64,000 nt of DNA from Hoplostethus atlanticus (taxonomy: Eukaryota > Chordata > Actinopteri > Trachichthyiformes > Trachichthyidae). The stretch is from positions 6,919,001 to 6,983,000 of the forward strand of contig JAXDDX010000004.1 of assembly GCA_034670405.1 (NCBI GenBank). The letters are read 5' to 3'. A model generated the notes under the pieces. It saw only the letters and a list, made by a program, of their open reading frames with translations. It was not told where the DNA came from and did not search any database. The translations under genes and the position numbers were made by a program. Positions 35,197-47,216 of this stretch are shown here, piece after piece. Every line of letters starts with the position of its first letter. Positions within the stretch are counted from its first letter, which is position 1.

Positions 35197-36369
35197 ATGG
35201 AACTGGACAATAGCTCGCTGGAGCTCTACTACACCAGCAACACCACAGAGATTCCTGAGATTACCACCATTACCACTGCGCCCTGGAATGAAGCCACCCT
35301 ATTGGGCCTCCAGATCTCCCTATCTGCCCTCTTGGCCATTGTCACCCTGGCAACTGTGTTATCCAATGCCTTTGTCATCGCCACCATCTTTCTGACGAGG
35401 AAGCTCCACACACCTGCCAACTTCCTGATTGGCTCACTGGCTGTCACAGACCTGCTGGTGTCCATCTTAGTCATGCCCATAAGTATTGTCTACACTGTAA
35501 GCAAGACCTGGTCACTTGGGCAGATTGTTTGTGACATCTGGCTGTCGTCCGATATCACTTTCTGCACGGCCTCCATCTTGCACTTGTGTGTGATTGCTTT
35601 AGACCGCTATTGGGCGATCACAGATGCACTGGAGTACTCAAAACGGCGCACCATGCGTCGGGCAGGGATCATGGTTGGGGTGGTGTGGGTGATCTCCATA
35701 TCAATCTCCATGCCTCCGCTATTCTGGCGGCAGGCCAAAGCCCATGAGGAGCTGACAGAGTGTATGGTGAACACAGATCAGATCTCCTATACACTCTACT
35801 CTACCTTCGGCGCCTTCTATGTTCCCACAGTCCTTCTCATCATCCTCTATGGACGGATCTATGTGGCTGCTCGTTCCCGCATCTTTAAAACACCAGCATC
35901 CTCTGGGAAACGGTTCACCACAGCACAGCTCATCCAGACCTCTGCAGGCTCCTCTCTCTGTTCTCTCAATTCTGCCTCCAACCAGGAAGCACACCTACAC
36001 TCTAGCACAGGGAGCGCAGGAGGGGGAGGAGGAGGAGGGGGAGGATCGCCTTTATTCATGAATAGTGTAAAAGTGAAGCTGGCTGACAGTGTGCTGGAGA
36101 GGAAACGTCTGTGTGCAGCACGGGAAAGGAAAGCAACCAAGACATTGGGCATCATCCTGGGTGCATTCATTGTCTGCTGGCTCCCATTCTTCGTGGGCAC
36201 ACTTGTCATGGCCATATGTAAAGAGTGTTGGTTTGATCCGGTGCTTTTTGACGTCTTCACCTGGCTGGGATACCTGAACTCCCTCATCAATCCGGTTATC
36301 TACACTGTCTTCAATGATGAGTTCAAACAGGCCTTCCAAAAACTCATCAAATTCAAAAGATGCTCTTGA
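35197..36369 (+). CDS. htr1d: 5-hydroxytryptamine receptor 1D (serotonin GPCR)
   Basis: Gi/o-coupled serotonin receptor of the plasma membrane, 390 aa in one intronless coding exon. Human HTR1D is 377 aa. Seven transmembrane segments are visible. Key residues: Asp119 (3.32, amine binding), DRY at 136-138, the disulphide pair Cys112-Cys189, CWLPFF at 327-332, Thr355 (7.39) and NPVIY at 365-369. N-glycosylation sites lie at Asn5 and Asn15. The third loop keeps the 5-HT1D signature KRFTTAQLI...[11 protein letters not shown], which separates it from 5-HT1B, and adds a nine-glycine run at 275-283. The start is the first in-frame ATG, with G at -3 and +4; the open frame runs about 60 codons further upstream without another ATG. 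Position 122 is Phe where mammals have Cys. The C-terminus ends KFKRCS with a possible palmitoylation Cys389. Intact, with no sign of decay. Confidence 0.97.
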   Translation: MELDNSSLELYYTSNTTEIPEITTITTAPWNEATLLGLQISLSALLAIVTLATVLSNAFVIATIFLTRKLHTPANFLIGSLAVTDLLVSILVMPISIVYTVSKTWSLGQIVCDIWLSSDITFCTASILHLCVIALDRYWAITDALEYSKRRTMRRAGIMVGVVWVISISISMPPLFWRQAKAHEELTECMVNTDQISYTLYSTFGAFYVPTVLLIILYGRIYVAARSRIFKTPASSGKRFTTAQLIQTSAGSSLCSLNSASNQEAHLHSSTGSAGGGGGGGGGSPLFMNSVKVKLADSVLERKRLCAARERKATKTLGIILGAFIVCWLPFFVGTLVMAICKECWFDPVLFDVFTWLGYLNSLINPVIYTVFNDEFKQAFQKLIKFKRCS

Positions 36370-36462
36370 AAGCCTTTCAATTACAATTGTTTAGAATTGG
36401 CATCTTGGAGATCTTGAGGATTTTATGATGAACTGAATGAAATAGACACAGAGGATATTGAA

Positions 36463-36500
36463 CATATATATATACAGACATATATATATATATATATATT
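36463..36500. repeat. (TA)n tract
   Basis: ATATAT runs with one ACAGACA interruption. Confidence 0.9.
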
Positions 36501-36796
36501 TAGAGAGAGAGAGATACGTATATATAGATATACAGAGTGTGTATATCTACATAGATACAGATATATGGCTAGAGATTTAACACGTCCATGTTGTACACAA
36601 GTATGCTATATGTAATATGTTTTTGAATTGCCTTTCTTTTTTACATTAAACCTTTATCAGATAGCTGTGTGCCATAGCTCTTTAGATATATCGTCCATAT
36701 AGACTTATGCATGCATGTTAAAAAAAAGAATATCATTATTCTCAAGGATTATGGAGCTCACCTTCTAAAAGAAGTCTATTTGAAGTCTATTTCATA

Positions 36797-37040
36797 CCAA
36801 AGGGAGATAGTTATTATGTCTTGGACAAAGGAAGGAGTGTTACTTTACTAAGGACTGGTTCATCTATATGGAAAGAGGGAGCTCAAAGAATGATTGGATC
36901 TAATCCAGTGGGAATGAAAAGCCATGAAATATATGTTGTCTCAAACTCAAACTGTTTGTGTCATATACTGCTGGTTCCATATAATGTTTCTGTGGTACAG
37001 TAAAGTATGTAGAAAGACTATACAGTGTAAAGATTCAGTA
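36797..37040 (+). repeat. Duplicated block A (copy 1, htr1d 3' region)
   Basis: This block aligns with the reverse complement of 46940-47158. Shared words include 'catctatatggaaagag', 'gggaatgaaaag', 'atgaaat' and 'tgttgtctcaaactca'. Similarity is clear along the whole block with scattered substitutions and small gaps, and weaker matching may continue to about 37095. Confidence 0.85.
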
Positions 37041-37109
37041 AAACTATCCATCTCACTACTATGTAATTGTACTTCAAAGTGTGTGTATGTGTGTTGGTTT
37101 GTCTGTGAG

Positions 37110-37115
<6 letters not shown>

Positions 37116-37149
<34 letters not shown>
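37116..37149. repeat. (GT)n microsatellite
   Basis: About 17 GT units between duplicated blocks A and B. Confidence 0.95.
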
Positions 37150-37151
<2 letters not shown>

Positions 37152-37166
37152 CTAATATATGCGTGT

Positions 37167-37490
37167 GTGGTAAGAAGGATTGTGACATTTATTCATGCTT
37201 TTCACCATTGTTACAAGAGAGACTGAATTTGAAACATCATTCCCACTCCACTTCTGAATAAAAAGGAAAACCCATTGCCATAGCAACAAATAGATTCTTC
37301 CAAAAACTTCATGAGATGACTGAGATACTCAATTAAGAAGGACCAGGTATGGGTACATGTGCAGTGCCCTTGCTACTGAGAGCAAATTGAGTTTGTTTTT
37401 TTTCAAAACGTGTTCATTGACAGGTCATCCTATGTTATTGCTTTCATTGGATGTAAAACGTTTGACCTTTGCTCTTCCGCTATTGAGAAG
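37167..37490 (+). repeat. Duplicated block B (copy 1, htr1d 3' region)
   Basis: It matches 50012-50345 in the same orientation. The core from 'tattcatgcttttcacca' to 'ctactgagagcaaattgag' is almost identical between copies, with only scattered single-base differences over about 190 bp. The flanks drift but remain alignable (ATGTTCATTG.CAGGTCAT; CTCTTCCGCTATTGAGA). Both copies keep AATAAA. Confidence 0.92.
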
Positions 37491-37964
37491 ACACATTGGA
37501 CAATGTATACAGTATTAATAGTCAATGGAGCACCTGAATATGAGGCTCTTCATCAGAAACTGTAGTATGCAAAAAAAAAACAACATGTTATAGGTTTCGC
37601 AAACATGATTTTCATTTCGTATTATTGGTGTGTAAGGTACTTTACAGATATACTGGAAGCCTACAACAGACATGAATCTGTACAAGAGTACTACCCAATA
37701 TATCAACAATGGAAAAGTATACAAAACAATGCTCTGAGCTTTTAACATATTTTAGGAAAAGATTGACAAAAGACTAATTTGTCACAAATTGCCGATTGTA
37801 ATCCTTTCAATCCTTCTTGTAATGCGCTGGTTGGTGTGGCAGTGTTCATCCATTTTTTACCTGCCATGTTCACTTACCTTGCCACGGCATAGTCATAGCA
37901 ATGTCATTGTCATGCAAAAGAGCAAAGGTATTTTGTATAGTGTAAAAACCAGTAATGTGTATCA
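37491..37964. other. Intergenic, nothing recognised
   Basis: Unique-looking AT-rich sequence between block B and the Tc1 remnant; short A runs only. Confidence 0.5.
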
Positions 37965-37966
37965 TA

Positions 37967-38290
37967 CACCGTTCAGCCACAACATTAAAACCACTGACAG
38001 GTGAAATGAATAACATCGATTATCTTGTTACAATGGCACCTGTCAAGGGGTGGGCTATATTGGAAAGCAAGTGAACAGTCAGTTCTTGAAGTTGATGTGT
38101 TGGAAGCAGGAAAAAAGCACCTACAATGGGCATGTGAGTGTCAGAGCTGGACCATGGAGCAATGGAAGAAGGTGGCCTGGTCTGATGAATCAATTACATC
38201 ATGTGGACAGCCGGGTGCGTCTGCGTCGTTTACCTGGGGAAGACCTACACAATATTAGGCAGGTGGTTTTAATGTTATGGCTGATCGGTG
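37967..38290. mobile_element. Tc1/mariner transposon remnant with TA target sites
   Basis: Inverted ends CACCG.TCAGCC and CGGTG pair over about 30 bp (left 'caccgttcagccacaacatt', right complement 'caccgatcagccataacatt') and are flanked by TA on both sides (37965-37966 and 38291-38292). Inside, a short piece of transposase reading RAGPWSNGRRWPGLMN is kept, the segment before a catalytic Asp in fish Tc1-like proteins. Most of the gene is deleted, so the copy cannot move on its own. Confidence 0.88.
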
Positions 38291-41224
38291 TATATTTGAC
38301 CCTCCAATTAACTGTAGGAAAGCATTTTGGCGGCATGTCAAAAGCAGGGTTAGGGTTTGTATTACATATGTTACTCCCAACCTCTTGTGCTAATCACTGC
38401 GACTGAAAATGAGACAAGATGAGAAACTGCGCCCTGTCAGAGAAGATCAGAACCACATAAATGTAGTTTATTTGATTGTGGATAACATGAAAGCCAGACT
38501 CACTTTATCCAAGCTAAATGTTTTATTGTGTCACGTATCAGGAAATTCTGTGCTATCATGGAATAAAACTATAGTGTTGAAAACAGAACTGATGGATGGA
38601 TGGATGGATTAATAGAGGAGTATAGAAAAGGAAGATAAATGAAAGAGAGCAAAATAAAATCGGAACTGAAAAGAAAGCCTACTCAAGAGACCTCACTTGT
38701 GGTGAGTGGGAAATATTTGGCCTGAACTGTGGTGCAGGTGGATCCAGTCATTCACCAAGCCAAACAATGTTAATTTTCCCTCATTTCTTTGAGTTGAGCC
38801 TTAAATCCTTGATAGTTTTCAACAATTCCAAAAAGGAAAAGTGAAAGTTCAAAGTGAATTGAGTAATTGGATCTTGATTAACCAATTACACATCCACCTG
38901 CATGAGTTTCTCCAAATCATTTTTTGTTTGGCTGGTCAGAGTTCAGCTGCCTTCAAAGGCACTGTGAGTGCCATTTCAAGGAGCTGATCCCAGGCAACTG
39001 ACCGACACCTCACAGGAGCGGTGGAGCTCCATACACGCTCCATAGACGCACATCACACAAAGACCCAACGATTTCCATCTCTGGAGCAAGAACACAGGGC
39101 GACCTAATGGACTTCCAGCTGTTTCTGACATTAATTCTTCATGTCCTTCTGTCAAAGTGCATGCTACCATAACCATAGCCCAGTATTGAGTGGACATTCA
39201 TTGGGCTAGTCAATGCACTCATGCTGGACCAGTCCACCAGTCCATAAGGAAAGAAGAATGAAGAACAGTGAGCCACTCACAGTCCATTTATTATTAATGT
39301 GCAATTTATTCTGTTTACATTGCCAAAGAATGCTACAACTGAACCCTTGGCCCACTGTAAATCTGTACCTGATGTTCATATGTTTCTAAAATCATTAGAT
39401 AAGATGTTGATTACATAATTACCATGGAAGCTAATACATGACCTTCACAGTGTGAAATTAATTACAGTTTGAATATACCAAGCTCTAGGAAGAGAGGTCT
39501 AATTCCCCTTGCAGTGCACCACAAAATGTTCTTTCTGAATTTTAAAGTGGGTCACATACAGTATGCCAGTGTTAAATAAAATAAATAAAACCCAATTATT
39601 CAGGACATAGCATGAAAAATACCACATTTATCTCCTAAGCTATTGGTTTCTTTTTGGAATCACGAACAAAAATGTGCCTTAATTAATTACTATTTAGAGA
39701 AAAAGTGGTAACAAAAATGATGTTGTGTAATGTCCCAAAATTAGAAAGGAAGCCCAAAGTAGTTCTGTCACTCTCGATCAGAGTGGATAGGAGATGTTTG
39801 AGCAGTGAAACCAAAAGGTCAGGGTGCACTATAACCTCATGAGATGGGAGAATGTCACTTCTTGACTTAATCCCGAAAGGGAACTCAGAAAAGGAGAATT
39901 AGAAGAGGGAACTGATAGGGAAATGGGAATGACAGCCCTGCAAACAAACAGAATTCGCCCCCTGAGACAGAACACTGTCTCGGGTCAGGTCACAGTCCAA
40001 CAGACATTGTTAACTAAGTCAGGCCAAAGAGTAACAGAGTAGGTGAATTCAAACCATTCACCATGTAAGACAAAGATATACACGAGAATAAAACATTTGA
40101 GGATGTTGATTAAATTACCCAGTCCAAAATGGTGTCTTATTTATGGATGAATGGTGCATTCACTGCTTAAGACATCATATTGCTCATGTCTCACTCCAGT
40201 CTGTCTGTTTGACTGCCCTTTTTTAATCACAGTGTCCATATTGTGCCTTCCTTATATATGTTTCTATTCAACTCTTCATATCTCTCTCTAGTCACTCACT
40301 CATTTGCTTACACACCCACACACACACTCACTCACTCACTCACTCACTGTGTCTATGACCTAATATTCTAGCTCCAAAAACGATTTAGATTTGAGAAAAC
40401 CTTTGTTCCTTAGCACAACGGTCATTAAATCAAATCAAATCTAATTATACAAATGTTTAGACAGCAATTGCATCACGCCTCTTAGGTGTCAACATACTGT
40501 GAAATTAAACTATGTCTAGTGTGAGGAAAAAGGTTGCAGTAGAGAGAGGGATATATAAATTATGCATTCAGTCCCAATATGAGACAGAGTGCACTCCATG
40601 ACTTGCACACACTTTCATTAACATGCATGTATGCAATCTGACAACCCTCTCCCCACCCAATCACATGCTTAATCAGTCAGATTGCACTCTGCACACACTT
40701 ACATCTGGAAGCACATGCATGCACATATAGCCTATAGGCCTCCCCCCACACACATACACAAACACATTTATACACACACATTTAGACACCTGCGTCCACT
40801 CTAGAAACAAGCACCTTGCACTCTAACATACATGATCACAAACATGGGGCATTAATGATTGAAGAAACCCAATGAATATTTTACATTTCTTGTCTTCTAA
40901 AAGACAGTCAGTCCAAATCCATCACCACATACTGTCAAGGCACAAAGATAATAGCGTGGAATAGTAATGGGATGGAAAGGCTTGCTGGATCCAAATTCAA
41001 TAGAATGAAATATTGAAGATATTTCAATAGGATAGAAATTATGATATTACACTGTTACTGCCAGAACATATAGAATTCTTACTTCATACGGAAATAGTAA
41101 AATATTGCAGCATATAGAAACTATTCTATTTATGAAGATCAAAGTCCCATGGCAACATAAGCTAAAATAATCAATTTTGTGCCATCTCCTAACCCACAGG
41201 TGAACTGAGCTAGTTGAATGATAG
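38291..41224. other. Intergenic, nothing gene-like
   Basis: AT-rich unique-looking sequence with a GGAT-type tandem at 38590-38609, a CACT tandem near 40320-40349 and CA-rich patches around 40745-40785. No frame with splice context or family resemblance. Confidence 0.5.
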
Positions 41225-41728
41225 TGTAGCAATGCGTGCTACTACCAGGGCCGTGACAGACAGAGACAAGCCAGGAGAGCAGAGTCAACTGGCCAGCAGG
41301 CCGTTTTATTTGCAACATAGCAGAGCAACATAAATCGTCCCGATCTTGACGGCCGCTCTCAGCGGCGTATTGATCGGCTGTCACACCTCAGTCTCTCCCG
41401 GCGGGTGAGCCGCGGAACACCAAAGCTGGCCAGTCCACCAGGCTTCCAGAAGCACCCCGCTCCAACCCCAACGGCTGCACCCTCCACGGACCTCCGTCGA
41501 TAGCTGCTGCTGGTTCCGCTGGCTCTCTCCTGCATAAACAGTCCGACCTGACTCCACCAGTCCGCTGTCGAACTCAGTCGTTCACCACTCGTTCACACAC
41601 GCACACACTGGTTACAAGGGCCCGGCTGTGCAGCCGGTACCGGATCCAGGGGAGAGTCAGTCCACCGACTCAACTCTCTCCTGGAGCCAGCCTAAGCCTC
41701 ACCAAGACCCTCCCCCCAGTCTGCCACA
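41225..41728 (-). mobile_element. Candidate solo LTR (GC-rich island)
   Basis: A sharply bounded GC-rich block of about 504 bp sits in AT-rich DNA. On the minus strand it starts TGTGGCAGACTGG, ends GCATTGCTACA, and has an AATAAAA signal about 85 bases before its end: the TG...CA ends and U3-R-U5 style order of a long terminal repeat. No coding region is attached, so it would be a solo LTR. A matching 4-6 bp target-site duplication was not found, which weakens the call. A CpG-island regulatory element is the alternative. Confidence 0.5.
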
Positions 41729-44700
41729 CTGAGATACAAAATTAATAAACCATGTCAATCATGAGATCAAAGCCACTTATGTATACTCACACTCAAAATA
41801 CAAATTAATAAATAATTTTAAAAAAGCTTACTTTGATTACTTTGTTCTTTTCACTCTCTAGTGTGTGTACATACAGCCATGTTTTTCTCACACGAGCCAA
41901 GAATTCATCTTTTATGTATGCAGAGGAGCAAGATTACATAAAAACATGGTTAAAAGATGCATGAGCTTAAAACACATTTCTAGACCCCTGTCATATGTTA
42001 TAAAGTCGGTTGGTGTTCTTTTGTTTTTCTTTCAAGTTGTCATTTCATATCTCAGTATTTATGCCTTGAATAAGCACTTACATAAGGTAATCTCATCTCA
42101 AGGTCATTACTAATGTAAGTGTACTTTCAAGGCAGTGAAACTTTGACTTAGACAGAATAATGGGATGATGAATCTGTGACACGCTTGATATTGTAAGAAA
42201 CTCATGGAACAAGGGGAAAGCAGATTTGCTGATTTCACAAGAAGCTACAGATTGGATTGAAGGTTAACCATGCAAGGAAATGGATTTGGGAAATTTGAAA
42301 GAGACAAATGGACAGAGACAGACATGCAGTGCAGCAGGCGGCAGGCTGGTTGGCAGGCTGTAGGACTAAAAACATGGAATAAGTGAGCAAATCACAACAT
42401 CAGTACAACTGAGACCAATTCTCTTCTCTCTCTCTCTCTAAAAAGCGAGTAAAGCGAGAGTAGGGGTAGAACAATATATCGGTTTGTCGATATATCAAGC
42501 CAATATTAGTATGTATAAATGTATAATTATTATTAGTAGTAGTATTATTGAGAGTTTTAGTGTCTTATTCAGATTCAGCTTTTCCACCTGCCAAGAATAA
42601 CAGTTCTGGAGGAAACCCTTGATACCTTATTATATTTATATATATATAAATATCTCTATATTTATATTTATATTTTTGACATTAAAATATAAAGATCTTG
42701 AATATCGGCACAAAATATTGGCAGCAAGAAAAAAATAGTCATGGCTAAAATCAGTATTAGCCTTGAAAAACTTGAAAGTCACATCTTGCTCCTCTGTGAT
42801 TGCTGCTAGGTTGTGGAGAAATATTGGTGAAGAAATATTTGAGGCAAAGTAAGATCCCTGTAATTGCAGCTTTAGTGTTCTCTTTGCAAATATCTCAAGA
42901 GGATAAGAGCTGAGGTTAGAAACTAACTACAGCAATGGCAGTGTATGTTTAAATAGCCACAGGGACAACATGCCAAATTGACACCATAGACAAAGGTGCT
43001 GCTAAAACTGGTGAAAACTGAAATCCTGTCTCCTGCTTGCAGTCTAACTGCAGTTCACTCCAATAAATGATAATACAACTTTCCTATTTAAGATTATCAA
43101 TTTTTAGAAAGAGAATTTTAAATGCTTTTAGTTTCAATAAGTCATTAAGAAAGTTCTTACATAGATTTTTTATTGGCAATATTAAAACCAGTCCATTCAG
43201 AAAAAGAGCATTGCCTTTCTAAATGAACTGCATTGATATGCAATTAACCTCAATCATATAAGCAGTGTGTTACCAAGGATACAGCATTGTGTAGGGCTCT
43301 GTTACACAGAAGAGACTGTACTCTAACAAGAGGCTTGTCATCACTTTTACCCAATCTCTGGTACTCTAACCTAGAAAAAAAAAAAAAAAAACTTTCAAGG
43401 GCCATTTTCAATCAATTTTGACTTATTATCCTTTGAAAATGGTTCCGTAAAAGCAGCAAATCTGTCTGGATTAGAGGAGATATTCAGCGAGGATTCCCTA
43501 AAAGCTTTGAGAGCTTTTCCCTCTTTCTCCTCCTTCCAAAGGATCTATGATACAGCAGTTATCAATTATAATCTTGTGTACTTAACAGGGAGGGAGAAGG
43601 AGGAGAAGCCTCATGATGGAGGTTATAAATTATGTATTGGTTTAAAGGAGAAAGGGAAGGGATAGAAGTGGTGAGAGGGAGATAACTCAGACAAATGAAA
43701 GCAAAAAGCGAATGGGTCAAGAGATAAAGAGATTTTGTAAAGAATAAAAAAATCACAAAATTCTCACCGACTGTCCCATCTAAATTTCAGTTTGAAACAA
43801 GAGTTATTAGCATGGCTGGCTATGCTCGCTCATGAGGGTTAGATAACAACTACCAACCTACTGACTACTGAAACCTTTCTACTATTACACCAACTATTCC
43901 TGCATATAACTCTATAATCTTTATAATTGTGTCTGTATCTGCCCCTTCATTCAAATGTGCTTGAGGTCCCTGGAAGGACATGCCATAGAGATGGAGACAT
44001 ATAGATACATTGTGAATAATAGTTAAGTTAAATTCACAAAAAGAGCGAGGTTAACCTGTTTTAGGAGAAAACGATTTCAGACTCACCATCCTCACTTCAG
44101 ATTACCTGGTACATTTTGTCTTTGGTATTCTTTTCTTTGGGAGACTATACTGGTTGGAAAAAGGTCAAGAAGTTAAAGGTGGCCAAAGCTCCCCATAACA
44201 TGTTGGTGACTGAGGCTCAATTAGCAAGGATAAGCCTCTCATTAAGGACCTGGACAGTCACTATGGCAGCACAGGTTAACCTTATAAATACACCCACATG
44301 TTTACATAGCAAGGGCAGGTGGGGGACTGGAAAAAATGCTAAACAACAATGTTGGCTGCCATGACAGCAAAGTAATGAAAGTGAATACGTGTACACGTAC
44401 ACGCATGCACACAAACACAAGTTGCACGCATGTATAGATACGGACACACAAAGACATCAACACAAAGCCGACGTGGCTACCATAACAACACATGTAAACG
44501 GCTGCAGTATTAAGCCCGTGGTCATAGTGAACACTGATCACAATAATGTTAATCATCCTGAGGGGATCCTGGAAGAGAGAATGAGAGGCTTTAAGGTTAG
44601 AGGAGAAGAGAGAGAGATTGAAAGGAGGAGGATGAGAGAAAGAGGGTCAAAAGTATAAGAAAACACAAACTAATCTGCGATGAATGTCAGGCTTACAATG

Positions 44701-46884
44701 TGCTGTTAAAAATGTTTGTATATTTGTCATTACATTTTAAAAATCTGATTATTTTTCATTTTACATGCTTCTAAATTTGTAGTTTTTACCATGCTGTCCT
44801 TACTTAATCAGTTGAGACGCTGTGTCAGGACCTGAAGCATCTGTTCATGGGAGACCTCAAACCTCACTGAGTTGGCAAGTTCCCCTGTAGGGTTCACAAA
44901 CTTTCAAGCATGACTGTATATGCAGAACGCATGCATACACACAAAAACACAGAAGCACATGTTCACACGTGCGGGTGCACACATACGCACACGCCACACA
45001 CAGAGCCCTGAGGTCCTCTTTTCCAGTCAATGATCCATCTAATTCTGAGCAGATGGACTGTTGTTGAACCCAAATGGAATCAGACCTGACAATCATTATA
45101 CAAATTATTTAAAGCAGTGTTTTTAAAAGTTGGGGGAGGGGGGGCAAATTTGGGTGATGAGAGAAATGAAATAGCCAAACTCCAAATTCTTCTTTTTTGA
45201 ATACTATTTATATTTTTATTTTTTTTATTTTTTATAAAATACCACACAGAGGATAGGATAAGCAGTAGAAGAGGATAACAGCTGACAAAGACCACAAGTC
45301 AGATTCAGACCTGGAGCTGACAAGGATTGATGTTAAATTGCTAATATATCACAAATTAACAAAATGGGTACTAACTGACATTCTTACTTTCCAAACTTTA
45401 AAAATGACAGACAGACTTGAATACTGGATTAAATAATTTCCAATTGTCAAGTAGGTAAGTTCCTTACATTGCAGTTACCAGCACAAGCACTTTGCAGGTA
45501 CGTCAACTTTGCAGATGTCCATGGGCTTGGGGCGCATGAGGTGAGTTTCTTACAATACTGTAAATTTGCAATATTTATTCCTAACTTCTGTTCAAGAGAG
45601 AAAACGTACCTTTTTTGGAGACTATTTTTGGCATTGGATCCTGTTTTGCATTGATCTTGGCATTGGATCCTGTACAACAGCTTGTATTTTGTCTATTTTT
45701 TCTATGGAGTCGTAGTACAAAGTAATAAACATGGGACAACTTCAGCTAAACAGTCATAGCTGTTACAATTGCAGTTTGAATCCAGTTCCAATAGTAGTTG
45801 GCTACTAGATCCTGAGCGGACACCCCACAGTGATCCTCTGAACCTGTGCTGTGCACTGACAGCTCCAATGAATACTTTATAGCTCCTGCTCCTGCTCCTT
45901 CAAGCAGCTCCTCCTGGGATATGAAAGTGTCTTGTTTTTCTTCAAACTTGTTACATACAACTTTTTAACAGCATGATTGTACATGGAAATTAAGTAAGAG
46001 GATTATTTGGTAAACGATGTGCTTGCCTGTATGTTTCCACTGTCATTAAATGCTATAGACTCCCATTTGCCATACATTTTCAACAGTTGGCTATGAGGCT
46101 CAGTCAAGTTAGAACTAAGTTAGTGCGTTAAAGCGCGTTGATAAAATTATGATTAATTGCTTAAGAAGTGCCGGGTTAGCGCTGGGACACCAGCTGTTTT
46201 CTTTCGCCTTTATCACATTTTATAGAGTGTTTGTACAGTGACATTTTGCTATCTGCTATCTGCTATCTGCTATCTTACAGCAAATACTATCCCCTCTTTT
46301 GTAACAGGAGTGCTAACAAAACAGGTATTATTCTGCATAGTGTTTGCTGCAGCCAAAATGTGCTGAAAAAACCGACCTACACTGTATCAAAACACATTAC
46401 AAAATGATTTTGAGAACTACATGCCTGCACACAGGCACACACACAAAAGCTGCACGCACAGTGTGTCATTGAATATGTATTCAAAATAAATGTATAAAAT
46501 TAATTTAAAATATATGTAGCCTAATTTGTGTTTTAGAAATGCAGCAAGGGTAATAAAACAGTAATAAAACAGATAATATGTTTCTTAAGGAGAACGATGA
46601 TCATTCACTCAACCATATTATTCATATAAATGGACTGGAATATTTTAAATAATCCTGCAGGTCTTTCCCAGCCAGGTTATGCTTACTTGCATGCAAACAT
46701 GCAGGCCGGCAATGTCACTGAGCAGCAACGGCTGAGCGGCAGAGCATTGTGTTCTCGGTGAACCTTGCAGATTACCAGAGGACGAGACAAAGTTTAACAG
46801 AGACAGTGAGTGAGAGAAAGAAGTGTGAGACAGAGCTGCAGAAACAGAGACAGAGAGAGAAAAAGGTATAGGGGAAAAGACAAA
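41729..46884. other. Intergenic, nothing gene-like
   Basis: Contains a region near 42468-42770 with repeated 'atatcg'/'aatattgg' words typical of degraded fish MITEs, a poly(A) run at about 43376-43390, CA-rich patches near 44390-44440 and 44930-45000 and a CTGCTAT tandem at 46250-46276. No exon-like frame. Confidence 0.45.
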
Positions 46885-46939
46885 CACATCATTCACACAC
46901 AGACGTACACATGCAGTGACACTGCCAATTTGACGGAAG

Positions 46940-47158
46940 CTTTACAGTCTCTGTGAATAATTTACCACAAAACTAATATATGGAAGATAAGCAGCAGTAT
47001 GAGTTTGAGACAACATACTGTACATTTCATAGCTTTTCATTCCCAAAGGATTAAATTCAGTCATCCGTTGAGTTTTCTCTTTCCATATAGATGAAACAGT
47101 TCTTATAAGCAGCAGAAAACCCTCCTTTTTCCAAGTCATTGCAATTATCTCACTTTAG
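46940..47158 (-). repeat. Duplicated block A (copy 2, inverted)
   Basis: Read on the minus strand, this matches 36797-37040 downstream of htr1d from 'gagata.tt' through 'catctatatggaaagag' to 'ccatata'. It is bordered on its outer side by a CA microsatellite at 47161-47216. Confidence 0.85.
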
Positions 47159-47160
47159 CA

Positions 47161-47216
47161 TGTACACACACGCACACACACACACACACACAAACACATA
47201 CACACACACACACACA
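47161..47216. repeat. (CA)n microsatellite
   Basis: CA units with a few ACG and AAAC interruptions. Confidence 0.95.

Larger units (their letters stand above)
36370..37262 (+). other. htr1d: htr1d 3' UTR (candidate extent)
   Basis: The sequence after the TGA contains a TA-rich tract (about 36463-36500) and two candidate poly(A) signals: ATTAAA at 36645-36650 and AATAAA at 37257-37262. Either could be used; the second would make a 0.9 kb UTR that includes block A and part of block B, both duplicated further downstream. A TG microsatellite lies at 37116-37149. Confidence 0.5.

Noticed and set aside
35859-36339. Minus-strand frames opposite htr1d (up to 143 aa)
   Set aside because: Shadow frames of a conserved coding exon; no independent support.
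42468-42770. MITE suggested by repeated 'atatcg' words
   Set aside because: No convincing inverted ends or target duplication; left as a note in the intergenic entry.
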